DNA of 64,000 nucleotides from positions 806,001 to 870,000 of the forward strand of contig NZ_CP006018.1 in assembly GCF_000706765.1 (NCBI RefSeq), read 5' to 3'. Source of the stretch: Bifidobacterium [indicum] DSM 20214 = LMG 11587. GTDB lineage: Bacteria > Actinomycetota > Actinomycetes > Actinomycetales > Bifidobacteriaceae. Under the pieces are notes generated by a model. It was not told the origin of the DNA, ran no database searches, and was given only the letters and a program-made list of their open reading frames with translations. Position numbers and translations under genes: made by a program. This document shows, one piece after another, positions 8,928-17,460 of the stretch. How positions within the stretch are numbered: position 1 is the first letter of the stretch; each line of letters starts with the position of its first letter.

Positions 8928-9761
8928 ATGATAGATCGATATGACAGCACGAGCCCGGTTACCGAAGAATTCCAGGGTGAAGTTCAAGAGGTGCTGAGGG
9001 AAAAAGAGCGGAATGTCGTGCCACCAGTTCCAACATTTTCCAATGTAATGAAGGCAATCCACCAGGAGCCGTCGCTGGCAACGGATCAACCAATACCGTT
9101 CGTGCGTCGAGTGCGTTCCTGTGGACCACTTATTCGGGCCCAATTCCGCCTTCTACCGCGATATATCATCCTGGTAGAGATTGTGATAGCTGCTGGTGCC
9201 GTTGTACTGAGTAACACTTTGCATAGTGCACGGAACGGTAATCTCAGTCTGCATGTTTTTTCAAATATGCTCATGCTCGATATGGCGCTGACCATAATCC
9301 TGGTTTTTCCTGTTAAAGATGATCGTGAATTAATGCTCAGTATGCCTCTGGGACCTCAAGTTGTAGTGGCTACCAGGCTCGTTCTGGCCTTTATTTCCAA
9401 TATTGTCGTCGGGGGCGTGGCCTTATTGATTGCAACTGCGATCAACCCAGCAATAAAACCCCTACCAGTTATGGCCCAAGTGATAGCCCCCATGACCTTC
9501 CTGGCGAATATTGTGGCTCTGTTATGCATATGGCAATACTCTGGTGTGGCGCTGCTCCTAGGGGTACTTGCACCATTATTGAGAACTTTGCAGGATCTCA
9601 GGCCATCATTTCTCCTACCGACATGGATCAATTTTGTACCCACTACAAGCGCTGCCTGGTCAGGGATCATCCTTCTAACAGTGGGACTCCTATGTGTTGC
9701 CATCTTTTCTGCCCCTCTTGCCTGGCATGCCCGACTCGCCGGTGGAAATAAAAATCTTTGA
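8928..9761 (+). CDS. polytopic membrane protein, candidate anti-sigma/ABC permease component
   Basis: The 277-residue protein has a hydrophilic N-terminal stretch of about 85 residues and then some six transmembrane helices (for example IILVEIVIAAGAVVLSN, VVVATRLVLAFISNIVVGGVALLIATAI, SGIILLTVGLLCVAIFSAPLAW). ATG 8928 has AAGGGG five bases upstream and is preferred to the GTG at 8922. Its position right after the sigma gene is where anti-sigma factors sit, and the cytoplasmic N-terminus could hold the sigma factor, but no known anti-sigma motif is seen. The hydrophobic part resembles ABC-2-type permease fragments encoded beside it. The function is inferred from context only. Confidence 0.75.
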   Translation: MIDRYDSTSPVTEEFQGEVQEVLREKERNVVPPVPTFSNVMKAIHQEPSLATDQPIPFVRRVRSCGPLIRAQFRLLPRYIILVEIVIAAGAVVLSNTLHSARNGNLSLHVFSNMLMLDMALTIILVFPVKDDRELMLSMPLGPQVVVATRLVLAFISNIVVGGVALLIATAINPAIKPLPVMAQVIAPMTFLANIVALLCIWQYSGVALLLGVLAPLLRTLQDLRPSFLLPTWINFVPTTSAAWSGIILLTVGLLCVAIFSAPLAWHARLAGGNKNL

Positions 9762-9831
9762 ACCTTTCCATCCACTCTCGCTACTAACTATGTAGACAGC
9801 ATATGTAGCGAGTAATGTCTGGCGGCCCCCG

Positions 9832-10482
9832 ATGGCCAAACCAGACATGAGGGGGTGGATGAGGTTGGCTTTCGTAGGTTTACAGCTCAAAAGACTTTAT
9901 ATACCGGTGCTGCTGCCTTTCATACTGACCGCAGGTGTTCTTCTTGCGGGCATCGTACTAGAGGGAAATTGGTCATCAGGCCGCATACGAGTTGTTATGA
10001 TGGTTCTCACTCAGGTGCCGATAATTGCTTCCGGCATATGTGCGGCTTTTGTGCTCAACGGCGACCCACTCGTTGAACTTTCTGAGTCAACTCCAACTGG
10101 ATGGCGGAAGGTTCAAGCGACCAGGCTGCTTATCGTTACCGTGGCATTTCTTACTGCCGCAGGCCTTCTTTTTCTCGGTTTGCATATGATGCGACTGTGG
10201 CCACGTGACCTGGGTTGGGTGAGCATGATTACCACGGTTGGCGGTATCTTCATTGTCAATTGCTTGGTTTTTCTTGTAGCCGTACTGACCATGTCCATGC
10301 CAACGTCATCGTTGGCTTCCATGGCCATTTGGCTGTTTCTGTGTTTCATATGGGATCCGTACATAACCGATCCGGTCCAGCAACGACTCGTTCCAATGAT
10401 TATTGCAGCAGCCTGTGCAATCTTCGGGTGGAAGATGTGCAGTGATACGGAACGCAATGTAGTAAAGGTGGCAGACCTATGA
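9832..10482 (+). CDS. integral membrane protein of ABC exporter operon
   Basis: The protein has 216 residues from ATG 9832, or 207 from ATG 9859, which has GAGGGGG immediately upstream. About six hydrophobic helices are visible (LYIPVLLPFILTAGVLLAGIV, VVMMVLTQVPIIASGICAAFVL, LLIVTVAFLTAAGLLFLGLH and others). A segment PLVELSESTPTGWRKVQATRL between helices resembles the coupling loop of ABC-2 permeases. The 4-base overlap with the following permease shows translational coupling. Substrate unknown. Confidence 0.75.
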   Translation: MAKPDMRGWMRLAFVGLQLKRLYIPVLLPFILTAGVLLAGIVLEGNWSSGRIRVVMMVLTQVPIIASGICAAFVLNGDPLVELSESTPTGWRKVQATRLLIVTVAFLTAAGLLFLGLHMMRLWPRDLGWVSMITTVGGIFIVNCLVFLVAVLTMSMPTSSLASMAIWLFLCFIWDPYITDPVQQRLVPMIIAAACAIFGWKMCSDTERNVVKVADL

Positions 10483-11237
10483 GCATACTCAGTCTTGTGC
10501 GCATCACACTACTGATGTTTTATCGTCGTAAGGCCTTGTGGATAGCCAGCATACCGCTGGCGCTCTTCGCCCTCTTCTTGGCCTATGCCTCTCCTATGTC
10601 ACCTGGGCTTAACAGCATAGAGGGTCTTGTCTTTACCGGACAGGTTCTTGCCATATTCACCTCGCTGGCATACGCAGCATCGTTCAGCAATTTGATGACT
10701 GCCGGTAGGCGGACAGGAATGGACGAGCTTGAATCCACCTCCCCCCTACCTATGGCTGTCATCAGCTCAGCTCATGTGCTGGGGGCCTGGGTTATCTGCA
10801 TATCATCCTCCCTGCTTTTCCTGGTATTGATCGCGGTCTACCAAACCTTCCACGGCAGCGCTAAGGCGATACTCGTGGCCCTGGCAGTGGCGCTTGTCAT
10901 ACTCTCACCATCAATACTGATTGCCATGGGAGTATCCGCCCTTTTGGGAGCCTTGATTCCCACAGTCCTAGCCCGAATTCTTGCCGTCCTGGTATGGGCG
11001 TGGCTGGCTTTCTATACCCCCCTCTTACCACTTCCGACGCTCAATGGCGGCCCCCTGTCGGTCAACGGCGATCCCATTGCGCAGGGATGGTTCCATGCCA
11101 ATCCTATGTACGTACCGGCGAATGGCCCCTTTACCGTCCAATCAGGGGTCATATCTTTGCTTTGGCAAGTGTGTATCATCTTCCTCCTCTTCGCTGGTGC
11201 AAACATAGCCTCCAGCCGCATAAAAGCGCGGGTCTGA
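10479..11237 (+). CDS. ABC exporter permease subunit
   Basis: The 252-residue protein has about six transmembrane helices. A conserved-looking loop (TAGRRTGMDELESTSPLPMAVISS) between helices 2 and 3 matches the cytoplasmic coupling region of ABC-2 exporters and parallels the loop of the previous gene. The ATG overlaps the stop of the previous gene by four bases. It probably forms the membrane channel with its neighbours and the ATPase at 11269. The transported compound cannot be told from the sequence. Confidence 0.8.
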   Translation: MSILSLVRITLLMFYRRKALWIASIPLALFALFLAYASPMSPGLNSIEGLVFTGQVLAIFTSLAYAASFSNLMTAGRRTGMDELESTSPLPMAVISSAHVLGAWVICISSSLLFLVLIAVYQTFHGSAKAILVALAVALVILSPSILIAMGVSALLGALIPTVLARILAVLVWAWLAFYTPLLPLPTLNGGPLSVNGDPIAQGWFHANPMYVPANGPFTVQSGVISLLWQVCIIFLLFAGANIASSRIKARV

Positions 11238-11268
11238 CTGTCCACTGCTTTGAAAGGGAATTACTCAC

Positions 11269-12129
11269 ATGTTTATAACTATTGATCATCTGACCAAGGA
11301 TTTTCGCGGCAGACCAGCCGCTTTGAACGATCTGACTGTTGACCTTCCACAAGGCATGATTGGACTTGTAGGACCAAATGGTGCCGGCAAAACAACCCTC
11401 ATGCGCATCCTCACCGGAATAATACAACCGACCAAGGGGAAAATCTTCGTTGATGGACAGGACCTATCCTCCCCAGGCAATAAGCGACTGGTAAAACGAA
11501 ACCTGGGTTACCTGCCGCAGAACATCACCCCGTATGACAACCTGTCCCCACTTGAATTCCTTGACTACATCGGCATCCTGAAAATGATCGACAACAAACA
11601 CGTGCGGCAGCAGCAGGCGCACACCCTCCTGGAGCAAGTCGGCTTGGAAGACGTGATGAACCAACCTATCGGAGGGTTATCCGGGGGGATGACCAGGAGG
11701 GTCGGCATCGCGCAGGCCCTTATGGGTGACCCCCAACTATTGGTAGTCGACGAACCCACAGCGGGACTGGATCCTGAAGAGCGCATGCGGTTCCGCACAC
11801 TCCTCGCCCAGCTGGGGCAGAACCGAACCGTCATCCTCTCCACCCACATACTCGATGACGTCGCACAAACCTGCCCCTGGGTATGCGTACTACGTTCCGG
11901 ACGCAAACAGTATGACGGGCCCACACAGGGGCTGATCCATGAAGCCGCCGGACACACCTGGGTCACACCCCCCATGACAGCCCCACCGAATAATGCCACG
12001 ATCATCAACGCCGAGCCCACACCGAACGGGACAAGGTACCGCATAGTCACCGACACCCCACCCACAGGTTCCGTCGAAACGGCGCCCAATCTGGAGGACG
12101 GATACATGGCTTTAGCCAACGAGTACTAG
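11269..12129 (+). CDS. ABC transporter ATP-binding protein
   Basis: This 286-residue ATPase has Walker A GPNGAGKTT (about residue 36), the Q-loop region LPQNITPYDNLSPLEFL, the signature LSGGMTRRVGIAQAL, Walker B LLVVDEPTAGLDPEE and the H-loop STHILDD. The C-terminal 70 residues are a short extension. AAGGGA lies upstream of ATG 11269. It energises the exporter encoded by the three preceding genes. Single-ATPase, multi-permease arrangements such as this are usual for peptide or antibiotic exporters, but no substrate gene is seen. Confidence 0.92.
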   Translation: MFITIDHLTKDFRGRPAALNDLTVDLPQGMIGLVGPNGAGKTTLMRILTGIIQPTKGKIFVDGQDLSSPGNKRLVKRNLGYLPQNITPYDNLSPLEFLDYIGILKMIDNKHVRQQQAHTLLEQVGLEDVMNQPIGGLSGGMTRRVGIAQALMGDPQLLVVDEPTAGLDPEERMRFRTLLAQLGQNRTVILSTHILDDVAQTCPWVCVLRSGRKQYDGPTQGLIHEAAGHTWVTPPMTAPPNNATIINAEPTPNGTRYRIVTDTPPTGSVETAPNLEDGYMALANEY

Positions 12130-12164
12130 ATACCGTCCATTACACGACAATCCAATATTCAAGT

Positions 12165-12590
12165 ATGAAAGAGCGTCAAATAATCATGAAGCGAATCAAG
12201 CAGAGCATCAAGGCCCTCCTCCTCATATGTGCCACAATCACCCTGACAGTAGGGGTTGCCGGCTGCACTGATGGCATGGATCACCCTGAAAACTATCCCA
12301 CCGATGGAAGCAATAAGGTTGCAGCTACCAGTAACCCACAAATCATCTCGAAAGAAGATCTGGGACACACCTGGCCTCTGAAAGTAGATAAAGGCACCGT
12401 GTCATGCGAGCACAACAAGCAGGGAGACCCCATCCTCCGCTTTACCACCTCAGACGGCAAACAGTACGCACTCAACCAAGTACCAGACAACGAGAATCTC
12501 AAAAGTATCGAAACACTAAAATCAGATAACGATAAGTCCGTAGGAACTCTGATGAGTTTCGCATTCTCAGCCTGCGACGTACCAAAATAA
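12165..12590 (+). CDS. lipoprotein with DUF2511-like domain
   Basis: The precursor has 141 residues from ATG 12165 or 134 from ATG 12186. Basic residues and a hydrophobic stretch (IKALLLICATITLTVGVAGC) end in a lipobox, VAGC, so it is exported and lipid-anchored outside the membrane. The remainder (ISKEDLGHTWPLKVDKGTV, then ...FTTSDGKQYALN...) resembles DUF2511 (YebY-like), whose role is unknown. It follows the ATPase by about 35 bases and likely belongs to the same operon, perhaps as a substrate- or stress-sensing partner. Confidence 0.8.
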   Translation: MKERQIIMKRIKQSIKALLLICATITLTVGVAGCTDGMDHPENYPTDGSNKVAATSNPQIISKEDLGHTWPLKVDKGTVSCEHNKQGDPILRFTTSDGKQYALNQVPDNENLKSIETLKSDNDKSVGTLMSFAFSACDVPK

Positions 12591-12790
12591 AATGCGCCAT
12601 CAAGATCCAGCAGGTAACCCTCCCCAGGTAGCCTGCCGGATCCCAAGTAACCTAACGGTTTAACGTTTATTGAAAACAGGTCTTCCCAAACTGAGGACGA
12701 AACCGTTACCAATCTGGTATATGTGGACAGCCAAGAAAGATGAAGACTCGGTACAGACTCTGAGCTACCTGCGAAGGAGAGGAACCAACT

Positions 12791-13324
12791 GTGCGAACTG
12801 AACACGTGCGTGTGGTGTCCCACGACGAGGATTGGCATATGGAGTTCGATCGTATTAGCGCTGGTATTACGGACTGGTTAGATGGGGCAGGTGTTGGGGA
12901 TGCAGTGGTGGGGATTGAACATGTGGGGTCTACTGCGGTGTGTGGTTTGTGGGCGAAGCCGATCATCGACTTGGACCTGGTGTATGCCGACAGCGGGCGC
13001 TTGGCCGAGGTGGTCTCGGCTTTGGAAGCATTGGGGTATGAGGATGAGGGCGAGCTCGGAATAGCGGGCCGCGAGGCGTTCTCTTACAGCGGCAAACCGG
13101 AGCTCATGACGCATCACTTGTACGCCTGCCCGGTTGGTTCATCGGAGCTGGCCCGGCACCGCGCCTTCCGCGATTACCTGCGGACCCACCCCGCGGCGGT
13201 GCGCGAATATTCCGAAGTCAAGCGGGAGGCGGCATCGCGTTCCCCCGACGACATTGACGCCTACATCGAGGCCAAGTCGCCCTGCATCGAGAGATTGTGG
13301 GGGTTCATACGGGTGGGCGAGTAA
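12791..13324 (+). CDS. GrpB family (UPF0157) protein
   Basis: The 177-residue protein shows the GrpB nucleotidyltransferase-like signature: IEHVGSTAVCGLWAKPIIDLDLV at about residues 41-63, and later HHLYAC and HRAFRDYLRTHP. Family members belong to the nucleotidyltransferase fold; their substrate is not established. GTG 12791 is preceded by AAGGAGAGGA at a 7-base distance. It is GC-richer than the preceding lipoprotein gene. It stands alone inside the tRNA-Pro element. Confidence 0.85.
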   Translation: MRTEHVRVVSHDEDWHMEFDRISAGITDWLDGAGVGDAVVGIEHVGSTAVCGLWAKPIIDLDLVYADSGRLAEVVSALEALGYEDEGELGIAGREAFSYSGKPELMTHHLYACPVGSSELARHRAFRDYLRTHPAAVREYSEVKREAASRSPDDIDAYIEAKSPCIERLWGFIRVGE

Positions 13325-13439
13325 GGCCGCCCAACGCCCTACCCCAGTGAACTGCGCTGTAGTGCATATACGGAGAACATCCTGGCGGGATGAACCTGCC
13401 GGGGTGTTCTAAAACTGGCAGATGCCATGCGCTCCATGT

Positions 13440-13910
13440 GGTTGGCGAAGATTTCATGCACGCCAGCATGCGCAGTGACGAAATGACTCTAGGCAACCAT
13501 GTCCTGATGTTCATGACCGTGCCACTGTTCTGGGCCCTGGGCCGGATCGTTATCGTGCTTGGCCTTCGTTTCGAATCCACCGTCCTGGCTTTGGCCACGG
13601 CCTGCCTGGGCGGCATCGTCTTCTGCTTTGGCTAGGTCATGCTGGGTATCTCCCAGCCAGTAGTGGCCGCCCAACTGGCAGGCCCCCGATTCAGCGGCAG
13701 GATGTTCGGTCTGTTCAACACTATATTCTGGGCCCCCTATTCTCCTCATTCGTTCTGGACGGACACCAGCCCACACCGCTCCTGTCCATGTGCTCCATAG
13801 GCCTGGTGCTGTTGGCCTTCCCATGGTTCCTGGCCATCAAGACCGAAGGCAAGGCCTCGAAGACAAAGCAGGAAGAAACATCGATCGCTCAGGTCAGCAG
13901 AACAAGCTGA
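13440..13910 (+). pseudogene. MFS transporter, 3'-terminal remnant
   Basis: Hydrophobic segments (MFMTVPLFWALGRIVIVLGL, TVLALATACLGGIVFCFG) run into an in-frame TAG near 13633. The frame continues ISQPVVAAQLAGPRFSGRMFGLFNTIFW, a pattern of the C-terminal half of major facilitator transporters. After a further frame change the last helix and tail appear (MCSIGLVLLAFPWFLAIKTEG), with TGA near 13910. The N-terminal half is absent. This is a decayed fragment with no likely product. Confidence 0.65.
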
Positions 13911-14013
13911 CAGCATCTGTCGGATGCTAAGCGCTGACCAATGATAATTGTGCCGTGGAAAGCAATCCCCATCAGACTTAACGTATGAGGGTTGCAGATC
14001 CAATCGGGCACAT

Positions 14014-14085
14014 TCAGGCTCGTTCCGGCCGCACAGTGTTGCGGCGGATTGCGGCCGTTACATCCCGGGGACGATATCTAACCAG
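14014..14085 (-). pseudogene. second excisionase fragment (C-terminal 22 codons)
   Basis: Reading on the minus strand gives VRYRPRDVTAAIRRNTVRPE and then RA and TGA at 14014-14016. This is the same C-terminus as the broken excisionase at 5867-6089, but in frame. Similarity starts abruptly at 14085. The nucleotide match extends across the stop into an AATCGGG(T/C)ACATT motif also present at both places. Confidence 0.75.
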
Positions 14086-14191
14086 ATTCAAGTGTCAATA
14101 TACAGTAGTGCATACGTTTATAAGCTCAATAACAAGGTGGTTAGGCTCATTGAATTTAGGAGTTCAAGGTAATAAAATTCTCAACCGCGAG

Positions 14192-14971
14192 ATGCCAAAG
14201 AGTATCGATCAGGACGCTTTAACCGACAGAAACAGACGAACGCTATGGATTCTCCGCATTATTATGTGGAGCATCTCAATTTTAATGATTGCGGTTGCTG
14301 CGATCATTGTCCCAATGATGCCGGAGACTATTCCAATTCACTTCGATATTCACAGTCGTGCAGATCGATGGGGCAGCGGTTTTAGTGTTTTCCTGATACC
14401 TCTCATAACGAATACTGCACTCGCTGGGATATGGTTCCTTATGGAGCTATTCGTAAGACGATTCCATGGAATCGGGAATGACTCTGACATGTCTCTGTAC
14501 ACATCATTAAAGATTTTATTGATAGGAGGCATTTGGGTGCAGTTTATTCTAGCTCTAATTACGGCTGATTTATTGTACGGGGGTTTTAAACAAATATCAT
14601 CTTTTTCAGATGATGACATAATTATTCGACTTTCTGGAGTAGCCATAGGAGTCTGTTCTTGTATCGCAGGAATGGCAATGCCTTTGGTAAAGGGAATGCA
14701 CATTAGTGGACTGCCTAAAGATTCTAAGTTCCGGAAAGTGCTGCAATATCAAGGTTCAGCAGTTCTTCTCTTGACTGGGGTGCTGATGCTTCTGCTGAGT
14801 GTGTTGTTGCACGGAATATGGATTATTTGGGCTTTCATTGTTGCGGCGTTAATGGAAGCTGCGGTTCTTACGCTGCTATCGTTTAAGGCCCGACGAGATA
14901 GCAACAATCCCAATGCTTCCGGGCCTTGGAATTTTAATATGTCCCGAATCGGGCACAGACCCATGCCTTAA
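14192..14971 (+). CDS. DUF1648-domain membrane protein
   Basis: From ATG 14192 the protein has 259 residues and about six transmembrane helices. After helix 1 it has the DUF1648 signature (ETIPIHFDIHSRADRWGS, about residues 45-62), found in SdpI-type immunity and related membrane proteins. The start is uncertain because no strong ribosome-binding site is seen. The open frame extends upstream to 13985, but that part overlaps the excisionase fragment. The last 25 or so codons (ARRDSNNPNASGPWNF...) run straight through the attachment-site repeat, so the natural C-terminus may have been replaced at integration. Codon use is AT-richer than the core genes. Confidence 0.7.
   Translation: MPKSIDQDALTDRNRRTLWILRIIMWSISILMIAVAAIIVPMMPETIPIHFDIHSRADRWGSGFSVFLIPLITNTALAGIWFLMELFVRRFHGIGNDSDMSLYTSLKILLIGGIWVQFILALITADLLYGGFKQISSFSDDDIIIRLSGVAIGVCSCIAGMAMPLVKGMHISGLPKDSKFRKVLQYQGSAVLLLTGVLMLLLSVLLHGIWIIWAFIVAALMEAAVLTLLSFKARRDSNNPNASGPWNFNMSRIGHRPMP
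14887..14904. repeat. attR: right attachment-site core
   Basis: An exact copy of the 18 bases at 5757-5774. Weaker similarity continues for about 60 bases on the right (CCTTGGAAT and AATCGGG-ACA blocks), so the flank of the tRNA was also copied. It marks the likely distal end of the element. Confidence 0.7.
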
Positions 14972-14993
14972 GGCTCCTTTCGGCTTAAGAAGG

Positions 14994-15020
14994 CCTCCCC
15001 CATGACTTAGGGAGGTTTTC
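14994..15020 (+). terminator. terminator between DUF1648 gene and response regulator
   Basis: CCTCCC (14994-14999) pairs with GGGAGG (15010-15015) and is followed by TTTTC on the plus strand. It lies between two convergent genes and could serve both. A second small hairpin with TTAAG/CTTAA arms is just upstream. Confidence 0.6.
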
Positions 15021-15021
15021 T

Positions 15022-15723
15022 TCAGTGCTTTGAGGATGATGTCTTACTGTTTGTGTCCATCGCAGCTTTGTACCAGAGAACGGCTATGTTCAGCCTCTCT
15101 CTGACGCCGAGTTTATTGAGTATCCGGCTTACAGTCTTTTTGACTGAGTCGGCCTGTATGCCTAATCTTTGCGCTATTTCAGCGTTGGTCATGCCCTCGC
15201 TGATGAGGGAGGCGACTTCAAATTCGCGTTTGCCTAGGGTGGCGAATTGCTGTTGCAACTCCATTTCTTCGCTGTTTGTTTTCGCTGTGGTTATCCCCCT
15301 ACGTATAACTTCACCTGTTATACGGGGAGTGAGGATGGCATCACCCGCATATACCGATCGGATTGCCTTGCACAGGTCTGCTGTTTTGGCATCTTTGAGC
15401 AGGAATCCAGAAGCACCTGCACTAAGGCCGCCGAAGGCGTAGTCGTCCTGGTCGTAGGTGGTCAGGACGATAACCCTGATGGAGGGGTATCGTTCCTTGA
15501 TGAGGCTGGTAGCGTCAAGACCGTCCATAATCGGCATTCGTACGTCCATCAGAATTACGTCGGGAAGAAGTTGTTGTTGCTTCTCGGCGGATTCCAGAAA
15601 GTCAAGGGCTTCTTTGCCGTTCGCTGCCTGACCTATTACCTGCAATTCACGATCTTTGGCTACCATGAGCGCAAATCCCATTCTGGCGGGACGTTGGTCA
15701 TCTACGATCATGACACGGATCAT
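15022..15723 (-). CDS. NarL/LuxR-family response regulator
   Basis: The 233-residue protein has a receiver domain (MIRVMIVDDQ..., phosphoacceptor aspartate 60 in VILMDVRMP, lysine in FLLKDA) and a C-terminal LuxR helix-turn-helix (TLGKREFEVASLISEGMTNAEIAQRLGIQADSVKKTVSRILNKLGV). ATG 15723 has GAGGAAT upstream and lies two bases after the kinase stop, so the pair is translated together. It probably controls the ABC exporter genes upstream in the same operon, as LiaR/VraR-type regulators do. Confidence 0.93.
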   Translation of the reverse strand: MIRVMIVDDQRPARMGFALMVAKDRELQVIGQAANGKEALDFLESAEKQQQLLPDVILMDVRMPIMDGLDATSLIKERYPSIRVIVLTTYDQDDYAFGGLSAGASGFLLKDAKTADLCKAIRSVYAGDAILTPRITGEVIRRGITTAKTNSEEMELQQQFATLGKREFEVASLISEGMTNAEIAQRLGIQADSVKKTVSRILNKLGVRERLNIAVLWYKAAMDTNSKTSSSKH

Positions 15724-15725
15724 GG

Positions 15726-16982
15726 TTATTCCTCGCTGTCTGTGGGTTCTTTGAGTGAGGGGATACAGGCTTGCAGGAGCCATCCGTTGGATGTCGGTCC
15801 TGATTTCAGGAAGCCGCCATATCCTCCGAGAGTTTCTTGGAGTCTGTTCAGTCCAGTTCCCTTGCTGGATGCTTCCGGAGCGGGTTTGCCATTGTCTCTG
15901 ACTGAGATGGTTATGCCACCCTGGCTGTCATGGTCCCAGGAGATTACGATACGGTCGACGTGACACCCGTGTCGGAGTACGTTGGTGATGGCCTCTCTGG
16001 TTATGACGAAGCTCAGATTTGCTTGTACGGGGTCTTGGGGTCTGCGTCCGGTTTCGGTCAGTGCGACGGTCATTCCTATTTGCCGTGCGTGATTGATAAT
16101 CGGGTTGATATCATCCCAGTGGTATGCCTGTTTTTGCCCTACCGGCGCAGGCTGATGCCCGTCTGTATTGGTTGGCGGCTGTAGTGCTTTCACCGCTGTC
16201 CTGGTATCGGTCAGTCCCTGACGTGCCAATTGGTTAATCATGGTGATAGCGTCGTCGACATCTGGTTTTCCGGTGATTTGGCCCAGACCCTCAGACAGGG
16301 CGATGATGGCAGTCAGATCGTGGCCCACACTGTCATGGAGCTCAGCTGCAATTCGGGATTGGTTGACTGCCTGGTCACGTTCTTGTGCCAGGTGTTGGCT
16401 CCGCTTACGTTCGTTCGCGAGTGCCTGCTCGGACACGTATCGTTCTCGCCGTGTCCTAGATACCAGTCCTAAAACTAGGCATAAGGCAAAGTACATGGCT
16501 GTAGGGTAGAGCAGACCGGTGAAGTCGGCATCCTGATGCCACAAGGTCGCCAGGATTGTGGTCACTAATCCCAAAAGAGCGGTTGGGATCAAGCAGGCGA
16601 TAAGGCTTTTAGGGTTCCTGGTCTCAACTGTGCAGGCGTAAAGGTCGATTAACCATACTAAGAGCAGGTAAGTATATGCAGAACCGTAGATTACTGCGGT
16701 TAAGAGCATGAGGATGGTAGTGGCTAGCAGAGTTGCTGTAGGTCGTCGACGGCGTAAGTTGAGCAGGACCAGCGACAGGATGATGATGGCAACAAATAGA
16801 GGCAGTCCCCATTCGGTATTGTCCAGAGACTGCCGCAAGGTTCGATTGGCACTGTCGGGAGCGAGGACCAGTCGCGTAAGCATCATTGTTTCGTAAAGGG
16901 CGCACAAGAAGACCATCACGTAAGTTGTGATTGGCCGGTTCCAATACTCGAACCAATCAGTCAGCTTCCTGTTCGACTTCAT
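15726..16982 (-). CDS. membrane histidine kinase (HisKA_3 type)
   Basis: This 418-residue sensor has about five N-terminal transmembrane helices with short loops and no large extracellular domain. The phosphoacceptor histidine lies in AAELHDSVGHDLTAI, and the ATPase domain has TREAITNVLRHG (N box) and KGTGLNRLQETLGGYGG (G box). ATG 16982 follows GAGGAGGGG and is preferred to an upstream ATG at 17090. Intramembrane-sensing kinases of this kind often detect cell-wall-active peptides through a neighbouring ABC transporter, and such a transporter is encoded just upstream. Confidence 0.92.
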   Translation of the reverse strand: MKSNRKLTDWFEYWNRPITTYVMVFLCALYETMMLTRLVLAPDSANRTLRQSLDNTEWGLPLFVAIIILSLVLLNLRRRRPTATLLATTILMLLTAVIYGSAYTYLLLVWLIDLYACTVETRNPKSLIACLIPTALLGLVTTILATLWHQDADFTGLLYPTAMYFALCLVLGLVSRTRRERYVSEQALANERKRSQHLAQERDQAVNQSRIAAELHDSVGHDLTAIIALSEGLGQITGKPDVDDAITMINQLARQGLTDTRTAVKALQPPTNTDGHQPAPVGQKQAYHWDDINPIINHARQIGMTVALTETGRRPQDPVQANLSFVITREAITNVLRHGCHVDRIVISWDHDSQGGITISVRDNGKPAPEASSKGTGLNRLQETLGGYGGFLKSGPTSNGWLLQACIPSLKEPTDSEE

Positions 16983-17126
16983 CGTTCCGGTCCCCTCCTC
17001 AATATCATTATTCACTATGCTGTCACCTGGCGAAAAGGAAGAAGTCGCCAGGTGGAATCGTTGTTGCAATGAGTGTGAGGTGTGGTGCATGTTCGTACTG
17101 AACGGATCTTCTTGTTCATGAACTAA

Positions 17127-17422
17127 TTACTCCTCTTGTGAGATAAGAGTGAGGCTGCCGGTGACGTGAATGGTCGCGTGTTTGCCGGTTCCCCAGAAGA
17201 GGGTCTCCGTGCCGGTGAGTCCTTGATAGGAGGCTGTGTACTTGCCTGAGTACGAATCAGTGCTTCTGATCGTGTTCCTACTAAATCGTTCTGTCTGCTA
17301 ACTCCTAGACCGGTTGAGCATCCGGAGAGAGTGGATAGCGCCAGTAATGCCGTAATGAATATGATTAGGCGGCGGGTTAAATGGAGTACTGGGGTACCTG
17401 CCTTGTCGGTGCTGATGGTCAT
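17127..17422 (-). pseudogene. lipoprotein, frameshifted as written
   Basis: ATG 17422 opens a frame with a lipoprotein signal (LIIFITALLALSTLSGC). After about residue 42 the frame yields an unlikely proline- and serine-rich tail. One base of frame change near 17290-17305 gives a more natural sequence: DSYSGKYTASYQG, TGTETLFWGTGKHATIHVTG and SLTLISQEE, ending at TAA 17127-17129. The restored protein would be about 98 residues, exported and anchored. It lies between the permease and kinase genes and is probably an accessory of the ABC exporter. It may be real decay or a sequence error. Confidence 0.6.
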
Positions 17423-17460
17423 GGCGTATGTCTTTTCTTACGATGGGTCGGTCCTACCGG

